Under the pieces are notes generated by a model that was given only the letters and a program-made list of their open reading frames with translations, was not told the DNA's origin and searched no databases. From an uncultured Actinomycetes bacterium (GTDB lineage Bacteria; Actinomycetota; Thermoleophilia; Solirubrobacterales; 70-9), in the NCBI GenBank assembly GCA_946479725.1, contig CAMLHB010000097.1, forward strand, positions 1 through 8,385: a stretch of DNA of 8,385 nt, read 5' to 3'. Position 1 is the stretch's first letter, and every line of letters starts with the position of its first letter. The translations under genes and the position numbers were made by a program. Positions 1-5,482 of the stretch are shown piece by piece.

Positions 1-751
1 CCATCACCTCGTCGTAGAAGACGTCGCGGCCCTCGCTCATCGGGACGTCGATCCCGGTGTGGCGGACAACGACGATCTTCTCCAAGGCCTCGTGGTTAGC
101 CATGTGCTCGTCGACCTGCGGCTTGATCGGCGCCGTCTTGCCCTTGCGGCGGGCGCCGTCGACGGTGACCAGCGCCTTCGCTTCGGAGAAATCCATCCGC
201 TCGGCGACCGACTCGGCGCTGAAGCCGCCGAAGACGACGTTGTGGGGGGCGCCGATGCGGGCGCAGGCGAGCATCGCGACGACGACCTCGGGGATCATCG
301 GCAGGTAGATCCCGACCACGTCGCCCTTTTCGACCCCGAGGTCCTTGAGCGCGTTGGCGAAGCGCTGAACGTCGCGGTGGAGGTCGGCGTAGGTGACTTC
401 GCGCTCCTCCCCCTCCTCGCCCCGCCAGTGGTAGGCGACGCGATCACCGGCGCCGGCCTCTACGTGGCGGTCGAGGCAGTTGTAGCTGGCGTTCAGCCGC
501 CCGTCGGCGAACCACTTGTAGAAGGGAGGGTTGGAGTCGTCGAGCCCCTCGTTCGGCTCGACGTCCCAGTCGAGCAGCTCCTTCGCCTGCGCCGTCCACC
601 ACCCCACCGGGTCGGCGGCCGCCTCCTCGTAGATCTTCGGGTCGCTCCAGAGCGCGTTCGCCCGGAACTCCTCCGGCGGCTCGAAGCGCTCGATCTCCAG
701 CATCTCCTCGAGCCGCTGCTCGAGTGGCGTCTCTTTTTGCTCGATTGCCAT
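1..751 (-). CDS. acs: Acetyl-CoA synthetase (AMP-forming), N-terminal 250 residues, cut by window edge
   Basis: This enzyme activates acetate with ATP and CoA, through acetyl-AMP, to acetyl-CoA in the cytoplasm. The visible part begins with an acetyl-CoA synthetase N-terminal (ACAS_N) region at about residues 35-95, including the YKWFADGRLNASYNCLDRH block at 78-96. It then enters the AMP-binding domain: VTYADLHRDVQRFANAL (119-135), GDVVGIYLPMIPEVVVAMLACARIGA (143-168) and HNVVFGGFSAESVAERM (170-186). R202-K-G-K205 lies where known Acs proteins contact the CoA phosphate. The ATP-binding loop and the C-terminal acetylated lysine lie beyond the left edge; the family is usually about 650 residues, so roughly 40% is seen. 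The ATG at 751 is preceded by a strong ribosome binding site (GGGAGGAG, about 7 nt upstream). The gene starts 16 nt after the acetate transporter gene ends, so the two are probably co-transcribed. The family assignment is near certain; substrate preference for acetate over propionate is inferred. Confidence 0.95.
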   Translation of the reverse strand, partial: MAIEQKETPLEQRLEEMLEIERFEPPEEFRANALWSDPKIYEEAAADPVGWWTAQAKELLDWDVEPNEGLDDSNPPFYKWFADGRLNASYNCLDRHVEAGAGDRVAYHWRGEEGEEREVTYADLHRDVQRFANALKDLGVEKGDVVGIYLPMIPEVVVAMLACARIGAPHNVVFGGFSAESVAERMDFSEAKALVTVDGARRKGKTAPIKPQVDEHMANHEALEKIVVVRHTGIDVPMSEGRDVFYDEVM

Positions 752-767
752 CCAGCCGCTCCTCCCG

Positions 768-1457
768 CTAGTCCCTTGCCGGTTCCGACGCCCTCGCTGC
801 GTTCAGCGGCTTGACCGGCATCACCGTCCGCCCGAAGGTCGAGTTGACGACCGCTGCAAAGGATGCATACCAAGCAGCGGCAGCCGTGGCAATCCCGAAC
901 CAACCGCCGAGTTCGACCAGGCTTTCGCTTTCGTTGGCGTTGCCGATTCCCAGCAGGAAGAAGGTCGCCGCCAGCAGCAGGAAGACGACCGCGACCGCCG
1001 CCGTCGTCCGCAGCGAAGCGACGAACATGTAGGTGGTGAAGATCCCCCAGGCGACCAGGTAGAGCCCAAGCGAGGCGCCGAGGTGTTCGGCCGGGATTTT
1101 GTCGGCGAAAAAGGTCACCAGGACCCAGAAGGAGATCCAGAAGGCCCCGAACGAGCTGAAGGCGACGGCGCCGAAGGTGTTGCCGGTGCGGAACTCCCAC
1201 ATCCCGGCGAGCAGCTGGGCGATCCCGCCGTAGGCAAGGGCCAGCCCCAGCACCACCGGCTCGCCGGCGTGGCTGACCAGGTTGGCGTTGAACATGCTGA
1301 GGACGAAGGTGGTGAGGGCGAACGCCCCCAGCCCGAGCGGGCCGGGGTCGGCCGGTTTCCAGCCGACCGGGCCTTCGGAGGCGGGTTCGCCGCGCGGCGC
1401 GCGGCCGGGCAGATCGCCTGGCGGCACCTGGTGCCGCGGAACGGATGCAGACTCCAT
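768..1457 (-). CDS. satP: Acetate/succinate transporter, SatP/YaaH (GPR1/FUN34) family
   Basis: This 229-residue inner-membrane protein probably takes up acetate, and perhaps succinate, coupled to protons. After a hydrophilic, Pro-rich N-terminus of about 35 residues comes the family signature ADPGPLGLGAFALTTF (36-51), a variant of the usual NPAPLGL motif with Asp for Asn. About six membrane segments follow, near 41-62, 68-87, 94-118, 126-148, 151-171 and 184-206. The conserved GMWEFRTGNTFGAVAFSSFG block (85-104) is also present. The length fits the family (about 190-230). The ATG at 1457 has an AGAGGAG ribosome binding site 5 nt upstream. Its TAG stop lies 16 nt before the acetyl-CoA synthetase start, so uptake and activation of acetate are encoded together, which supports the substrate assignment. 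Promoter-like sequences lie about 45-70 nt upstream. Confidence 0.92.
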   Translation of the reverse strand: MESASVPRHQVPPGDLPGRAPRGEPASEGPVGWKPADPGPLGLGAFALTTFVLSMFNANLVSHAGEPVVLGLALAYGGIAQLLAGMWEFRTGNTFGAVAFSSFGAFWISFWVLVTFFADKIPAEHLGASLGLYLVAWGIFTTYMFVASLRTTAAVAVVFLLLAATFFLLGIGNANESESLVELGGWFGIATAAAAWYASFAAVVNSTFGRTVMPVKPLNAARASEPARD

Positions 1458-1499
1458 GATGACTCCTCTCTCGAGCCCTGGCGTCTCTCCCTGGACGTC

Positions 1500-1528
1500 T
1501 CTCAGCTACCCGGAAAACCGGGTGTCAA
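1500..1528 (-). promoter_or_regulatory. Candidate promoter with overlapping palindrome upstream of the satP-acs operon
   Basis: On the minus strand a consensus -35 hexamer TTGACA (1528-1523) runs directly into the perfect inverted repeat ACCCGGTTTTCCGGGT (1523-1508; 6-bp arms, 4-nt spacer). The -10 at the expected spacing is poor (CTGAGA at 1505-1500), which would suit a promoter that needs an activator. The palindrome occupies the -35/-10 spacer, a usual position for a repressor or MerR-type site. The element lies 43-71 nt upstream of the satP ATG. The motifs are seen directly; promoter and operator function is inferred. Confidence 0.4.
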
Positions 1529-1582
1529 CCGACCCGAAACTGAGCGTCCCTGACCAAGCAGTTCAAGGACGCAGGGAGGGAG

Positions 1583-1597
1583 GTGTGCTCTGCACAC
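1583..1597. repeat. Short perfect inverted repeat between the NlpC/P60 gene and satP
   Basis: The sequence GTGTGCTCTGCACAC has 6-bp perfect arms and a 3-nt loop, 39 nt past the stop of the NlpC/P60 gene. No T-tract follows on the minus strand (CTCCCTCCC follows), so it is not a canonical intrinsic terminator. It may be a protein-binding site or an RNA hairpin protecting the upstream mRNA's 3' end. The rest of the 1458-1636 gap holds the satP promoter candidate and a GCGTCC/GGACGC repeat (1544-1549 and 1567-1572); I see no gene in it. Confidence 0.35.
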
Positions 1598-1636
1598 GAC
1601 CGACCGAGGACGCCGAAATGCGCCGGTCAGGGGCGC

Positions 1637-2872
1637 TCAGAGGCCGGCGGGGTGGCGGGCGATGAAGCCTTCGGGCGAGTCGACCCAAGGGTCGTGCCAG
1701 CGGGGCCCGGGGCCGCCGACGGTGTCGAAGGCGATCCCGGCGACGACCATCCAGGCGTGGCCGGAGTTGGCGTAAACGGTGATCCAGCGGCCTGGGCCCG
1801 GTTCGCCCCAGGTCTCGAGGCCGGTCGAGTCGAGCGGGCTTTCCAGCAGGCCGCCGCCGTGCAGGGCGTAGCTGACCGCGCCGGAACAGTCGTAGCCTTC
1901 GGATTCGAAGGAGCCGTGGCCGCCGCCCCAGATGTAGGGGGTGGTGGCGATCGCGTTGCCGGCGGAGATCACTTCCTTCACCGCCTGCGGCGCCGCGGCC
2001 GGGGCGCTGGCTTCGCTTTCGTTGATCACCTGCGCTTCCTGGCCGGGGTTGAGCGGCGCCGGCATCTGGCCGGTGGTCGCGTCGCCGCCTTCGGAGGCGA
2101 CCTGTTCGGAGATCACCGAGAGGTTGTCGCTGAGCGCCTGTTCGCGGGACTGCAGCTCGTCCAGGGCTTCCTGGCGCGCGGCCTGTTCGGCCTTCAGTTC
2201 GTGGAAGCTGGCCGCCGCTTCGGCCCGGCGCGCGGAGACTTCCCGCTCCTTGGCGGCGACGGCGTCGCGCACTTCTTCGATTTCCGCCCGCTGCTTGTCG
2301 AGCCGTTCGACCGCCGAGCGGACCTGGTTGCGGAGGGTCTTCACCCGGCTGACGACGGCGTCGTCGTATTCCTGGATCTGATGCAGGTATTCGGTCTGGG
2401 CGGCCATCTCGTCCCAGTTCTGGGATTCGAGGATCGCGTTCAGCACGTCCGGCGAGCCGGACTCGTAGATCGCGACCAGCCGGTCGCTGAGCACGCCGAG
2501 CGCCCGGTGCAGCTTCGCCCGCACCCGCTCCAGGTGCGCTTCTTCTTCTTCCAGCGCTGCGGTCGCGGCATCGAGTTCGGCCTGCTTTTCGGCCAGTTCG
2601 GCCTCGACCGCTTCCTGTTCGCGGCGCAGCTTCGAGACTTCGCCCAGCTTCGCGTCGATCGCCGCGTTCTGTTCGGCGATCGTCGCCGCCAGGCTTTCCT
2701 GCTGGTCGCGGACGCCTTCGAGCTTGTCGCGCGTCTTTTCCAGCTTTTCCTGCGGGTCTGCGGGAGCGCTGCCGGCCCAGGTCGCGCCCAGCACGCAGAG
2801 CGCCGCCAAAAGCAGCGCGAAAAGGATCAGGGCACGGGGCCGAGCCGTGCTCGTGGAGGAACGAAACTGCAC
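1637..2872 (-). CDS. Secreted coiled-coil peptidoglycan hydrolase, PcsB/CwlO-like with NlpC/P60-type C-terminal domain
   Basis: This 411-residue protein probably cleaves peptide bonds in peptidoglycan outside the membrane. A signal peptide spans about residues 1-38 (basic start, hydrophobic LILFALLLAALCVLGA, cleavage likely near GSAPA). Long heptad-rich coiled coils cover about 40-125 and 165-260. Between them is a PcsB-like hinge (LGVLSDRLVAIYESGSPDVL, 125-144, then QNWDEMAAQTEYL, 151-163). This arrangement is typical of hydrolases kept inactive until an FtsEX-type complex acts on the coil. After a Pro/Ala/Glu-rich linker (261-298) comes the catalytic domain, with the start motif PYIWGGGH, the nucleophile in YDCSG (Cys329) and the histidine in SGHAWMVV (His372). 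The third polar residue is not obvious. The GTG at 2872 is the only reasonable start: an in-frame TAA lies about 24 nt upstream, and the ribosome binding site is weak. Glu is mostly GAA, unlike its neighbours. It seems monocistronic. Confidence 0.88.
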   Translation of the reverse strand: MQFRSSTSTARPRALILFALLLAALCVLGATWAGSAPADPQEKLEKTRDKLEGVRDQQESLAATIAEQNAAIDAKLGEVSKLRREQEAVEAELAEKQAELDAATAALEEEEAHLERVRAKLHRALGVLSDRLVAIYESGSPDVLNAILESQNWDEMAAQTEYLHQIQEYDDAVVSRVKTLRNQVRSAVERLDKQRAEIEEVRDAVAAKEREVSARRAEAAASFHELKAEQAARQEALDELQSREQALSDNLSVISEQVASEGGDATTGQMPAPLNPGQEAQVINESEASAPAAAPQAVKEVISAGNAIATTPYIWGGGHGSFESEGYDCSGAVSYALHGGGLLESPLDSTGLETWGEPGPGRWITVYANSGHAWMVVAGIAFDTVGGPGPRWHDPWVDSPEGFIARHPAGL

Positions 2873-2925
2873 GGCGGCGCAGGCTAGCGAAGCCTCTTAA
2901 GCCATCAGGAAGTGGTCGATAAACC

Positions 2926-2939
2926 GCAAGTTCGCTTGC
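2926..2939. repeat. Small hairpin-forming inverted repeat in the gap between the nucleotidyltransferase and NlpC/P60 genes
   Basis: The sequence GCAAGTTCGCTTGC has 5-bp arms around a 4-nt loop. On the minus strand it starts 22 nt after the nucleotidyltransferase stop codon and is followed only by GGTTTATCG. A second near-palindrome, AAATTGCGCGATTT (2940-2953), sits beside it. It could be a weak terminator for the HTH-nucleotidyltransferase operon or a control site for the hydrolase gene downstream. This 89-nt gap is locally AT-rich. I found no convincing promoter for the hydrolase in it, though one must lie here if that gene is transcribed alone. Confidence 0.3.
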
Positions 2940-2961
2940 AAATTGCGCGATTTAGAGGAGA

Positions 2962-3528
2962 TCAACCGTGACCCTCGTAACCGCAGTTCGCTTTCGTAAA
3001 GATGCCCTTCAGCATCCTTTGGACATGACTTCTATCCGCGGGCGGCTCCGGCAGATCGCCGGCACGCCGAAGGAGTTCCCCGGGATCGACGAGCTTCGCC
3101 GCAATCGCCTGCGAGGCGAACTCCCAATCGCGCTCACGTCCCGCGGCGCACTTGGCCAAGACCAGATCGTGGACTTCGAGGCAGAGCGCCACGGGCTCCA
3201 AAGCCTGCCCCGTCCGTGCTGGAATCGCCACCCTCACCAAGCGCTCTTCCCATCCCGACGGCGCCACCGCGGTCTCCGGACCGACGCCGTGGGCGTAGTA
3301 GCCGAACGTGCCGTGGAAGTGGGATCCATCTCCGAGGCTGCCGTCGATCTCCTCCGCCTTCTCCGGCGCGTTGAGCGGATAGACGTCTGCCTCGATCGAG
3401 AAGAGCATGGCCTCGGGTGGGTCCGGAACGCTCCCGTGGATTGCCTGGCTGCCGATCACGACGATTTCCGGCTCGCCCGACACACTTGCCGCCGCCGCGA
3501 TGACGTGCTCGAACTCGTCCCGCCGCAT
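2962..3528 (-). CDS. Nucleotidyltransferase-fold protein (DUF6036-like), putative effector of a two-gene module
   Basis: This 188-residue cytoplasmic protein resembles a widespread actinobacterial family that I recall as DUF6036. It is distantly like the nucleotidyltransferases of the AbiEii/MNT toxin group. The N-terminal core reads IVVIGSQAIHG (22-32), the GS motif of the DNA polymerase-beta superfamily. SIEADVYP (44-51) follows, where E46-x-D48 takes the place of the usual D-x-D metal-binding pair. Further conserved-looking blocks are FHGTFGYYAHGVGPETA (71-87), CLEVHDLVLAKCAAGRERDWEF (116-137; Lys126 and the Arg/Asp run resemble the second half of AbiEii-type domains) and a closing helix at 148-175. 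The tail after residue 175 looks nonconserved. The ATG at 3528 is 4 nt after the HTH gene's stop, with AGG-rich sequence just upstream, so translation is probably coupled. The fold assignment is fairly firm; toxin or defence function is inference from the gene pair. It could instead be a housekeeping enzyme of unknown substrate. Confidence 0.75.
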   Translation of the reverse strand: MRRDEFEHVIAAAASVSGEPEIVVIGSQAIHGSVPDPPEAMLFSIEADVYPLNAPEKAEEIDGSLGDGSHFHGTFGYYAHGVGPETAVAPSGWEERLVRVAIPARTGQALEPVALCLEVHDLVLAKCAAGRERDWEFASQAIAAKLVDPGELLRRAGDLPEPPADRSHVQRMLKGIFTKANCGYEGHG

Positions 3529-3532
3529 CGCC

Positions 3533-4222
3533 CTAAACCTTCTCGAGGATCTTGCGCCGCTCGGGCTCGCTCAACAGGCCGGCGAGCGGAGAGTTCTGGC
3601 GGAGGTCTCGGCCGCGACTGTCGTCGGCGCTGATGGCCTTTCGAATCTCGGGCATCGGCAGGGAGAAGACCCGCTCCCAAGCCTCGGCGTGACGTGGATG
3701 GATCCTCCCCTCGAGCTTCCATCGCTCGAGCTTGCGTTCGGCCTCTTCGACCGTCGGTCGACGCAGTCGTGACGCAACGGCCCGGTGATATGCGAGACCC
3801 CGAAGCTCCGCCCTGCGATGTGGATCAGCACGATCCTCCTCGGCGGCCGTAATCCGCAGACGCATCCGGTCCGCCCGGCGTCGACCTTCAGCCATCACCG
3901 GCTCCAGCAGATGCAATCGACGGCGGCCGCCTCGACGCTGCCTCTCGACCTGCTCCCTGAGATCGAGCAGCACCTGAAGGGGAATCTCCTTGCGCCCGTT
4001 TCTGGTGATCACCACCGGTATGTCTCCAGCTGCGATCCAGTTGTTGAGCGCCGTATGGCTCATGCCCAGCAACCGCGCCGACAGGCTTCGCGAGACCGTT
4101 CCGCCCAACTGAGATTCCAGGTCTTCCCGAACAGCGGCGACCTCGGCGTGGGGACTCTTCTTCTCAGCCCGTCTCAGCCGGACGATGTTTTCGAAAATTC
4201 TTTCGCGCTCTTTCAAGCCCAT
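3533..4222 (-). CDS. Helix-turn-helix DNA-binding protein, putative antitoxin/autoregulator paired with the nucleotidyltransferase
   Basis: This 229-residue, Arg-rich basic protein has a MerR/excisionase-like helix-turn-helix at about 43-90. SLSARLLGMSHTALNNWIAAG (46-66) carries the two helices, followed by a short wing (IPVVITRNGRKEIPLQVLLDL, 68-88). The N-terminus (1-35) is a charged helix. A basic stretch at 94-125 links to a C-terminal helical region (138-229) of unknown family, with PTVEEAERKLERWKLEGR (156-173) and a Leu/Pro-rich end. The DNA-binding role is well supported; antitoxin function is inferred from its partner 4 nt downstream. The ATG at 4222 has no ribosome binding site, but a good -10 box lies only 11 nt upstream, suggesting a near-leaderless transcript. 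The perfect inverted repeat behind that box is the likely operator of this protein. The C-terminus may be the partner-binding part. I do not recognise a named family beyond the HTH. Confidence 0.75.
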   Translation of the reverse strand: MGLKERERIFENIVRLRRAEKKSPHAEVAAVREDLESQLGGTVSRSLSARLLGMSHTALNNWIAAGDIPVVITRNGRKEIPLQVLLDLREQVERQRRGGRRRLHLLEPVMAEGRRRADRMRLRITAAEEDRADPHRRAELRGLAYHRAVASRLRRPTVEEAERKLERWKLEGRIHPRHAEAWERVFSLPMPEIRKAISADDSRGRDLRQNSPLAGLLSEPERRKILEKV

Positions 4223-4233
4223 GTGGACTTGAC

Positions 4234-4239
4234 ATCATA
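4234..4239 (-). promoter_or_regulatory. Candidate -10 box for the HTH-nucleotidyltransferase operon
   Basis: The minus strand reads TATGAT, matching the -10 consensus at five of six positions. It directly abuts the inner end of the 17-bp inverted repeat. With a normal 6-7 nt distance, transcription would start at about 4228, only about 6 nt before the ATG at 4222, so the mRNA would be almost leaderless. That agrees with the absence of a ribosome binding site. The -35 region at 17-nt spacing (CGATTA, inside the repeat's spacer) is weak. Confidence 0.5.
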
Positions 4240-4285
4240 GCCCACAAACTTTCAGTTAATCGCTACATACTGAAAGTTTGTGGGC
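4240..4285. repeat. Perfect 17-bp inverted repeat with 12-nt spacer, likely operator
   Basis: The left arm GCCCACAAACTTTCAGT (4240-4256) and the right arm ACTGAAAGTTTGTGGGC (4269-4285) are exact reverse complements separated by 12 nt. The element fills most of the 74-nt gap between the SHOCT gene stop (4297) and the HTH gene start (4222), and covers the -35 region of the HTH operon. This placement fits an autoregulatory operator for the HTH protein. As RNA it would form a 17-bp stem that might also end or protect the SHOCT transcript, although no T-tract follows. The arms are AT-richer than the surrounding genes. Confidence 0.85.
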
Positions 4286-4296
4286 CGCAGCTACGC

Positions 4297-4695
4297 TCAG
4301 GCCAGCAGCTTGGCCTTGGCCTGGTCGAACTCCTCCTGCGAGAGAGCGCCCTTCTCTTTCAGCTCGGCGAGCTTGTGCAGCTCGTCGGCCGGCGAGCCGG
4401 CGTGCGCCTGCTGCTGTACGTATTCGTCGAAGTGTTTTTTCGCGTCGGCCTGGGCTTTGATCGTGCGGTCGCGCATGCCGTTACCGCGGGCGATCAGGTA
4501 GATCAGGGCCGTCAGGAAGGGGATGAATACGAGGAACAGGACCCAGGCGGCCTTCCCCCACCCGGAGAGCTCGTGATCGCGGAAGAGGTCGCTGAGGATC
4601 GTGATCAGGATCCAGATCCAGACCACGAAGAAGAAGACCTCGAGCGTGATCAGGAGAAGTTCACCAAAGCTGATATCTGCAACTGGAATAGGCAT
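4297..4695 (-). CDS. PLDc_N and SHOCT domain membrane protein
   Basis: This 132-residue protein of unknown role has two membrane segments, at about residues 8-33 (LLLITLEVFFFVVWIWILIT core) and 47-70 (KAAWVLFLVFIPFLTALIYL core). The charged link LFRDHELSGWGK between them is typical of the PLDc_N (phospholipase D-nuclease N-terminal) fold. No catalytic phospholipase domain follows. A soluble charged helix (72-98) leads to a SHOCT domain at about 100-132, with the pattern ELHKLAELKEKGALSQEEFD and a closing AKAKLLA. SHOCT domains are short helical hairpins thought to mediate oligomerisation. The ATG at 4695 has AGGG about 5 nt upstream and starts 6 nt after the methyltransferase stop, so it is probably the last gene of that operon. 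Such proteins are common in actinobacteria and often proposed to act in membrane stress; nothing here shows that. Confidence 0.88.
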   Translation of the reverse strand: MPIPVADISFGELLLITLEVFFFVVWIWILITILSDLFRDHELSGWGKAAWVLFLVFIPFLTALIYLIARGNGMRDRTIKAQADAKKHFDEYVQQQAHAGSPADELHKLAELKEKGALSQEEFDQAKAKLLA

Positions 4696-4701
4696 GAATC
4701 C

Positions 4702-5475
4702 CTATTCGGTAGCTGCTCCTTCTTCCCTCCCGGCCAGCTTGATCGCAAAGAGGACGATCGCCACCGAGGTGGCGAGGTTGAGGCTGGAGACGCCCTCCCG
4801 CATCGGGATCGCGATCCGGCCCTCGGCGCGCTCGAAGACCTCGCCGCTGAGCCCGTGGCGCTCGGTGCCGAAGGCGAGGATGGCGCGCGGCGGCAACTGC
4901 TCGGGCGCCAGCTCCTCCCCGTCCGGGTCGATCGCCAGCAGCGGCCGGTCGCTCGCCGGCAGGGAGTCGACCTTGGCGACCGGCAGCGCGAACTGCAGGC
5001 CGGCGGCGCCGCGGACCGCGTCGGGATGCCAGGGGTCGTTCTCGCCGCTGGCGATCAGGGCCGCGGCCCCGGCCGCGGCGGCGACGCGGATGCAGGCGCC
5101 GATGTTGCCCATGTTGCGCGGCTGCTCCAGCAGGACCGCGGGTGCCGGGGCCGGGTCGGCCAGCGCCGCGGCGAGGTCGACCCGGGGCCGGCGGGCGATC
5201 GCGGCGACGCCGGTGTGCGGGACCAAGGGCACCAGATCGGCCAGGGTCGCCTTGTCGACCGCCTCGACCCGGCCGGCGAGCTGACCGGCGAGGTCCGGGG
5301 CCAGATCGCCCGCCATCGCCTCCAGCGCCGGCGGGTCCACCGCCACCGCCTCGACCACCTCGGCGCCGAAGCGCAGCGCGTGCTTGAGCGCGTGAAAGCC
5401 CTCGACGACGGTCAGCTCGGGGTCGCGCCGAGCGGTGCGGAAGCGCACCGCGCGTTCGTGCTCTGCCCGGCCCAT
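4702..5475 (-). CDS. TrmH/SpoU-family RNA 2'-O-methyltransferase
   Basis: This 257-residue SAM-dependent enzyme probably methylates a ribose in tRNA or rRNA. The N-terminal substrate-binding region (about 15-95) has the usual VVEGFHALKHAL start (23-34). The C-terminal SPOUT catalytic domain shows all three family motifs. Motif 1 is EQPRNMGNIGACIRVAAAAG (117-136) with N124 and R130. Motif 2 is FGTERHGLS (202-210) with E205. Motif 3 is IPMREGVSSLNLATSVAIVL (223-242) with the S231-L-N233 knot residues. The length is normal. The reading frame stays open far upstream, but that part overlaps the diguanylate cyclase gene and has no homology, so I place the start at the ATG at 5475, 7 nt after the cyclase stop. 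The ribosome binding site is weak, so translational coupling is likely. The target nucleotide cannot be told from sequence; a 23S rRNA or tRNA guanosine methylase is possible. Confidence 0.9.
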   Translation of the reverse strand: MGRAEHERAVRFRTARRDPELTVVEGFHALKHALRFGAEVVEAVAVDPPALEAMAGDLAPDLAGQLAGRVEAVDKATLADLVPLVPHTGVAAIARRPRVDLAAALADPAPAPAVLLEQPRNMGNIGACIRVAAAAGAAALIASGENDPWHPDAVRGAAGLQFALPVAKVDSLPASDRPLLAIDPDGEELAPEQLPPRAILAFGTERHGLSGEVFERAEGRIAIPMREGVSSLNLATSVAIVLFAIKLAGREEGAATE

Positions 5476-5482
5476 CCGCGCA

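Noticed and set aside
1583..1597. Intrinsic terminator after the hydrolase gene
   Set aside because: The 6-bp hairpin is not followed by a T-tract on the minus strand, so it was kept only as a short inverted repeat.
1583..2887. Long plus-strand open frame of about 434 codons opposite the hydrolase gene
   Set aside because: It is a GC-driven shadow: low-complexity Gly/Arg/Phe-rich translation without domains, while the minus strand encodes a signal peptide, coiled coil and catalytic motifs.
2968..3633. Plus-strand open frame beginning GTG with a GAGGAG sequence upstream
   Set aside because: It lies antisense to the nucleotidyltransferase and HTH genes, its translation has no recognisable motif, and the minus-strand frame shows clear family motifs. 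The upstream purine run is probably chance.
4240..4285. Terminal inverted repeats of an insertion sequence or an att site
   Set aside because: The arms are only 12 nt apart with no transposase or integrase between or near them, and I saw no second copy at the other side of the cassette.
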